This document shows positions 61,150 through 64,000 of a DNA stretch of 64,000 bases, one piece after another. The stretch spans positions 186,001 through 250,000 of the forward strand of contig NZ_SADV01000001.1 of NCBI RefSeq assembly GCF_006864135.1. The letters run 5' to 3'. The notes beneath the pieces were generated by a model, which saw only the letters and a list, made by a program, of their open reading frames with translations, had not been told where the DNA came from and ran no database searches. A program made the position numbers and the translations under genes. The stretch comes from Lysinibacillus sphaericus (GTDB taxonomy: Bacteria; Bacillota; Bacilli; Bacillales_A; Planococcaceae). The stretch's first letter is position 1. Each line of letters starts with the position of its first letter.

Positions 61150-61896
61150 TTGAAATTTTCAGGTTGGAAGCTTAGTTATTTCTTATTGGCATTTTTATTC
61201 GTGCCAAATCGCGCATTTGCGATGCATATTATGGAGGGCTTTTTGCCAATCGAATGGGCAATTTTTTGGTGGGTCTTATCGATTCCATTTATTATTTTAG
61301 GATTACGTTCTATTCGAAAAACCATTGAAGAAAATCCTGAAACAAAAATGATATTAGGGCTATCGGGTGCCTTTGCCTTTGTACTATCTGCCTTAAAAAT
61401 CCCTTCTGTAACAGGGAGTTGTTCGCATCCAACTGGAGTTGGGCTTGGGACAGTTCTTTTTGGACCATTAGCAATGAGTGTTATCGGAACAATCGTATTA
61501 TTATTCCAATCTTTACTGTTAGCACACGGTGGGCTTACAACATTAGGGGCAAATACCTTTTCCATGGCAATTATGGGCCCTATTATCGCTTACTATGTAT
61601 TTAAGGGCTCACAAAAAATGGGATTATCATTTTCAGTAGCCGTCTTTTTAGCAGCAATGCTTGGTGATTTAGGTACATATGTTGTCACTTCAGTGCAACT
61701 AGCTCTTGCCTTCCCTTCTGAAGTCGGAGGCTTTATGGCTTCATTCACAAAATTTGCTGGTATTTTTGCATTAACGCAAATTCCTCTTGCTGTTAGTGAA
61801 GGAATTTTAACAGTAATTGTTATGAACTTCCTGAAAAAATACAATGTGAGTGAATTAAAAGCTCTACGTGTGTTCTCTGCAAAGGAGGTACACTAA
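61150..61896 (+). CDS. cbiM: Cobalt ECF transporter, substrate-binding membrane protein CbiM
   Basis: 248 residues. The N-terminal 24 are a signal-peptide-like helix ending NRAFA; cleavage would expose MHIMEG, the Met-His metal-binding N-terminus essential in CbiM/NikM. About 6-7 further helices follow with [18 protein letters not shown] and SAKEVH tail. Start TTG 61150 after AGGAGGAGAGATTC. First gene of cbiMNQO; the cobalt gathered feeds CbiX. Confidence 0.95.
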   Translation: MKFSGWKLSYFLLAFLFVPNRAFAMHIMEGFLPIEWAIFWWVLSIPFIILGLRSIRKTIEENPETKMILGLSGAFAFVLSALKIPSVTGSCSHPTGVGLGTVLFGPLAMSVIGTIVLLFQSLLLAHGGLTTLGANTFSMAIMGPIIAYYVFKGSQKMGLSFSVAVFLAAMLGDLGTYVVTSVQLALAFPSEVGGFMASFTKFAGIFALTQIPLAVSEGILTVIVMNFLKKYNVSELKALRVFSAKEVH

Positions 61897-61897
61897 A

Positions 61898-62170
61898 ATG
61901 AAAAAAAACTTACTGCTCTTAGCCATTGTTGTGTTATTAGCAATCGTTCCTCTATTTATTCAAAAAGGTGCAGAATTCGAGGGGGCTGATGGCGAAGCGG
62001 AGGCAGCTATTAGTGAAATAGATGCTAGCTACGAGCCATGGTTTGAAAGCTTATGGGAGCCACCAAGTGGTGAAATTGAAAGCTTATTATTCGCACTACA
62101 AGCTGCTATTGGCGCTGGATTTATCGGCTATTTCATTGGCTTAATGCGTGGCAAACATAAAGAGGGTTAA
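61898..62170 (+). CDS. cbiN: Cobalt ECF transporter accessory protein CbiN
   Basis: 90 residues from ATG 61898 (AAAGGAGGT 8 nt upstream, 1 bp after the cbiM stop). Two membrane helices (5-22 and 66-84) flank an extracytoplasmic loop with FEGADGEAEAAISEIDASYE and PWFESLWEPPSGEIESLLFA, the family hallmark. CbiN helps load metal into CbiM. Confidence 0.94.
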   Translation: MKKNLLLLAIVVLLAIVPLFIQKGAEFEGADGEAEAAISEIDASYEPWFESLWEPPSGEIESLLFALQAAIGAGFIGYFIGLMRGKHKEG

Positions 62171-62173
62171 GCG

Positions 62174-62944
62174 ATGTTACTCATTGATAAGTATGCATAT
62201 TTGAATAAATTAGCGTCTGTTCATCCGCTAGAAAAAATGACGTTATCCCTTGGACTACTTATATTGTCGCTTATCATGAGAGATGAACGAATGTCACTCA
62301 TTACATTTATTGTGATGAGTGCTTTTATCATTTTAGGCGCAAAAATCCCTGCTAAATATTATGCTAAATTACTATTGCTACCTGGATTTTTTTTACTATC
62401 AAGTTTAGTGTCAATTTTAATTTCTATAGCGCCAACAACTAGCACGTTACCAACGCATATTTGGTCATTTTCATTTAATAGTTGGACGATTTTTATCGGC
62501 AGAGCGAGCCTCGTGACAGCGCAACAGCTTTTTTTCATCGTCCTTGGCAGCATTAGCTGTTTGTATTTTTTAATTCTCACAACATCAGTCCAATCTATTT
62601 GTTACGTGCTAAGACAATGGCGACTCCCAACTCTATTTGTAGAGCTAGTGGAGCTAACGTATCGTTTTATTTTTATCTTTTTAGATAGTATGCAAAAAAT
62701 TCATCTTGCCCAGCAGGCTCGTCTAGGATACAGCTCCCCTATGCAGTGGCTTCGTTCGGTATCAATGTTAATTGCAGCTTTATTTATCGAGATGTTCCAA
62801 CGAAGTCGTGAGCTAAACAATGCGATGGAAGCGCGTGGTGGCGAAACTGTTTATTGGCAAGACGATGTTACCTATAACACGAAAAATTGGGTAGGTATTG
62901 CTACTATTTTTATACTCCTCATCATTTATGGAGGTTTTTACTGA
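62174..62944 (+). CDS. cbiQ: Cobalt ECF transporter transmembrane protein CbiQ
   Basis: 256 residues, about five membrane helices, with the T-protein coupling motifs LVELVELTYRFIFIFLDS and the Ala-Arg-Gly signature in NAMEARGG near the C-terminus that docks on the ATPase. Starts 3 bp after cbiN and its TGA overlaps the cbiO ATG. Links CbiMN to CbiO. Confidence 0.93.
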   Translation: MLLIDKYAYLNKLASVHPLEKMTLSLGLLILSLIMRDERMSLITFIVMSAFIILGAKIPAKYYAKLLLLPGFFLLSSLVSILISIAPTTSTLPTHIWSFSFNSWTIFIGRASLVTAQQLFFIVLGSISCLYFLILTTSVQSICYVLRQWRLPTLFVELVELTYRFIFIFLDSMQKIHLAQQARLGYSSPMQWLRSVSMLIAALFIEMFQRSRELNNAMEARGGETVYWQDDVTYNTKNWVGIATIFILLIIYGGFY

Positions 62945-63780
62945 TGACAGATTTATACTTTGATTTAACACATTTATCCTACGCTTATGCAGATGGGACT
63001 CATGCCCTAACAGATATTTCACTTCAAATTCCAAAGGGTAAAAAAATCGCTTTACTCGGTCATAATGGAGCTGGAAAATCAACGTTATTTCAGCATTTAA
63101 ATGGTATTTTGAAGCCTACCGCTGGAAGTATATCCTTTTGTGGCAATGATCTAAACTATAATAGAAAAGCATTAAAAAAATTACGCCAACAGGTTGGTAT
63201 TGTTTTTCAGGATGCCGACAATCAGCTTTTTTCTGGCACAGTTAAGCAAGATATTGCATTTGGTCCTTTGAATCTTGGCTGGACAACCGAAAAAATTGAA
63301 GAGAAAATTGCGTGGGCTGTCGCTCAAACCGAAGTCGAAGCATTGCTAGATAAACCGATCCATTTCTTAAGTGTTGGACAGAAAAAACGTGTCGCAATGG
63401 CAGGAGTACTTGCAATGGAACCTTCCGTTTTATTATTAGATGAACCGACAGCTGGACTAGATAATTATTATAGTGCACAAGTTTTACAGTATTTGGCAAC
63501 GTTAGAGAACGGTGAACGAACAATTTTACTGTCTACGCATGATATTCCATTAGCCTATGAATGGGCAGATCAAATAATCGTGATGGAAGCTGGGACAATT
63601 ATTTATAATGGAGATCCAGTTGCAATGTTCTTCCAAGAGGATTTGCTTGAAAGAGCCCATCTTGAACGCCCCTGGGTCTTTGAAATGGCCGTTGCCTTGC
63701 AAAAGAAACAGTTATTTAAAAAAAACATTAAAATGCCTCGTTCGAAGGAAGATTTGCACAGACTTCTTGAGCAACTTTAA
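62944..63780 (+). CDS. cbiO: Cobalt ECF transporter ATPase CbiO
   Basis: 278 residues from ATG 62944 (GGAGG 9 nt upstream, overlapping the cbiQ stop). Walker A LLGHNGAGKSTLFQHL, Q-loop VFQDADNQLFSGTV, signature LSVGQKKRVAMAG, Walker B VLLLDEPTAGLD and switch His LLSTHDIPL. All catalytic residues intact. A single ATPase gene, so a homodimer drives the CbiMNQO transporter. Confidence 0.95.
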   Translation: MTDLYFDLTHLSYAYADGTHALTDISLQIPKGKKIALLGHNGAGKSTLFQHLNGILKPTAGSISFCGNDLNYNRKALKKLRQQVGIVFQDADNQLFSGTVKQDIAFGPLNLGWTTEKIEEKIAWAVAQTEVEALLDKPIHFLSVGQKKRVAMAGVLAMEPSVLLLDEPTAGLDNYYSAQVLQYLATLENGERTILLSTHDIPLAYEWADQIIVMEAGTIIYNGDPVAMFFQEDLLERAHLERPWVFEMAVALQKKQLFKKNIKMPRSKEDLHRLLEQL

Positions 63781-64000
63781 GATAATTTGTTCATAGTTAA
63801 TTGAATCTGTGCTCCTACTCCCATCTCACAAATCGAGTAGAATGTTTCGACCACTCTTCTCATATTTTTATAACGGGATAAATATGGTAAAATATAGAAT
63901 GGTGATTTTGGAAAAATATATACTTATTACGAAACTTTTCTATCAGTCATCCGTATTAGTATAGATGTCACAAATATTTGGCACACTCAAGGAGGGAAAA
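63781..64000 (+). promoter_or_regulatory. Leader region of the next gene beyond the window
   Basis: No ORF. It ends with AAGGAGGGAAAA at 63989-64000, a strong ribosome site whose start codon must lie just outside. An AT-rich segment with GGTAAAATATAGAATG near 63886 could hold its promoter. Confidence 0.45.

Overview
The window looks like a chromosomal segment of a low-GC Bacillales bacterium, most plausibly Lysinibacillus or a close relative (inference). Supporting points are the AT-rich sequence, strong AGGAGG-type ribosome binding sites, frequent TTG/GTG starts, a sporulation-type diadenylate cyclase (CdaS), a yqjM-proI-yqjP-yqjQ neighbourhood and a yxj/sco neighbourhood as in Bacillus subtilis, and a cobalamin operon in the order of the Bacillus megaterium cobI operon. 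No rRNA, tRNA, phage, transposase or CRISPR locus was found.

Layout. 0-5.97 kb: end of a lytic-transglycosylase-like gene, mscL, an SDR-like gene, metI-metC, and small genes (Nudix, two GNATs, a cupin). 5.97-12.3 kb: a region of gene decay with coding remnants, a small gene whose broken copy lies 9 kb away, a membrane diguanylate cyclase, an orphan immunity-like fragment, a frameshifted acyltransferase-type Ntn hydrolase and a BmrR-like regulator split by one in-frame stop. 12.5-19.1 kb: a GntR/DUF1648/alpha-beta-hydrolase operon, a carboxymuconolactone decarboxylase family gene, and argG-argH with ARG-box-like sites. 19.5-23.7 kb: yqjQ and yqjP homologues, a T-box(Pro)-controlled proI and namA. 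25.1-28.5 kb: response regulator, ABC transporter, histidine kinase. 29-34 kb: DUF2332 gene, a long inverted-repeat intergenic element, a MarR/ring-cleaving-dioxygenase/LLM-oxidoreductase operon with an MhqR-like palindrome, and cdaS. 34.3-39.5 kb: scoA-scoB-gntP-type permease-hydroxyacyl-CoA dehydrogenase-SDR, ending in a deleted thiolase and flanked by a broken tetR. 39.6-44.2 kb: small genes, an MFS exporter with divergent TetR regulator, and rnz.

44.2-60.4 kb: one long minus-strand operon for anaerobic-type (early cobalt insertion) cobalamin synthesis, cbiW-cbiH60-cbiX-cbiJ-cbiC-cbiD-cbiET-cbiL-cbiF-cbiG-cbiA-precorrin-2 dehydrogenase-SUMT-nitroreductase(cbiY position)-btuR-cbiP-methyltransferase. 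It is headed by a cobalamin riboswitch and closed by a terminator. A second cobalamin riboswitch fires in the opposite direction into cbiM-cbiN-cbiQ-cbiO (cobalt uptake, 61.1-63.8 kb), so B12 level would control both synthesis and metal supply.

The most unusual structure is non-coding. (1) Three intergenic arrays have a period of about 21 bp but different unit sequences (19.41-19.51, 28.63-29.04 and, less regularly, 46.64-46.86 kb); the last lies inside the cobalamin operon. (2) A modular dispersed repeat, with a GCGAAAGCGAAGCG core and an AATTATGCCGAGGCATAATT palindrome, is inserted twice between a riboswitch terminator and the start codon it controls. These, the decayed genes, and an uncharacterised methyltransferase translationally coupled to cbiP are the best leads.
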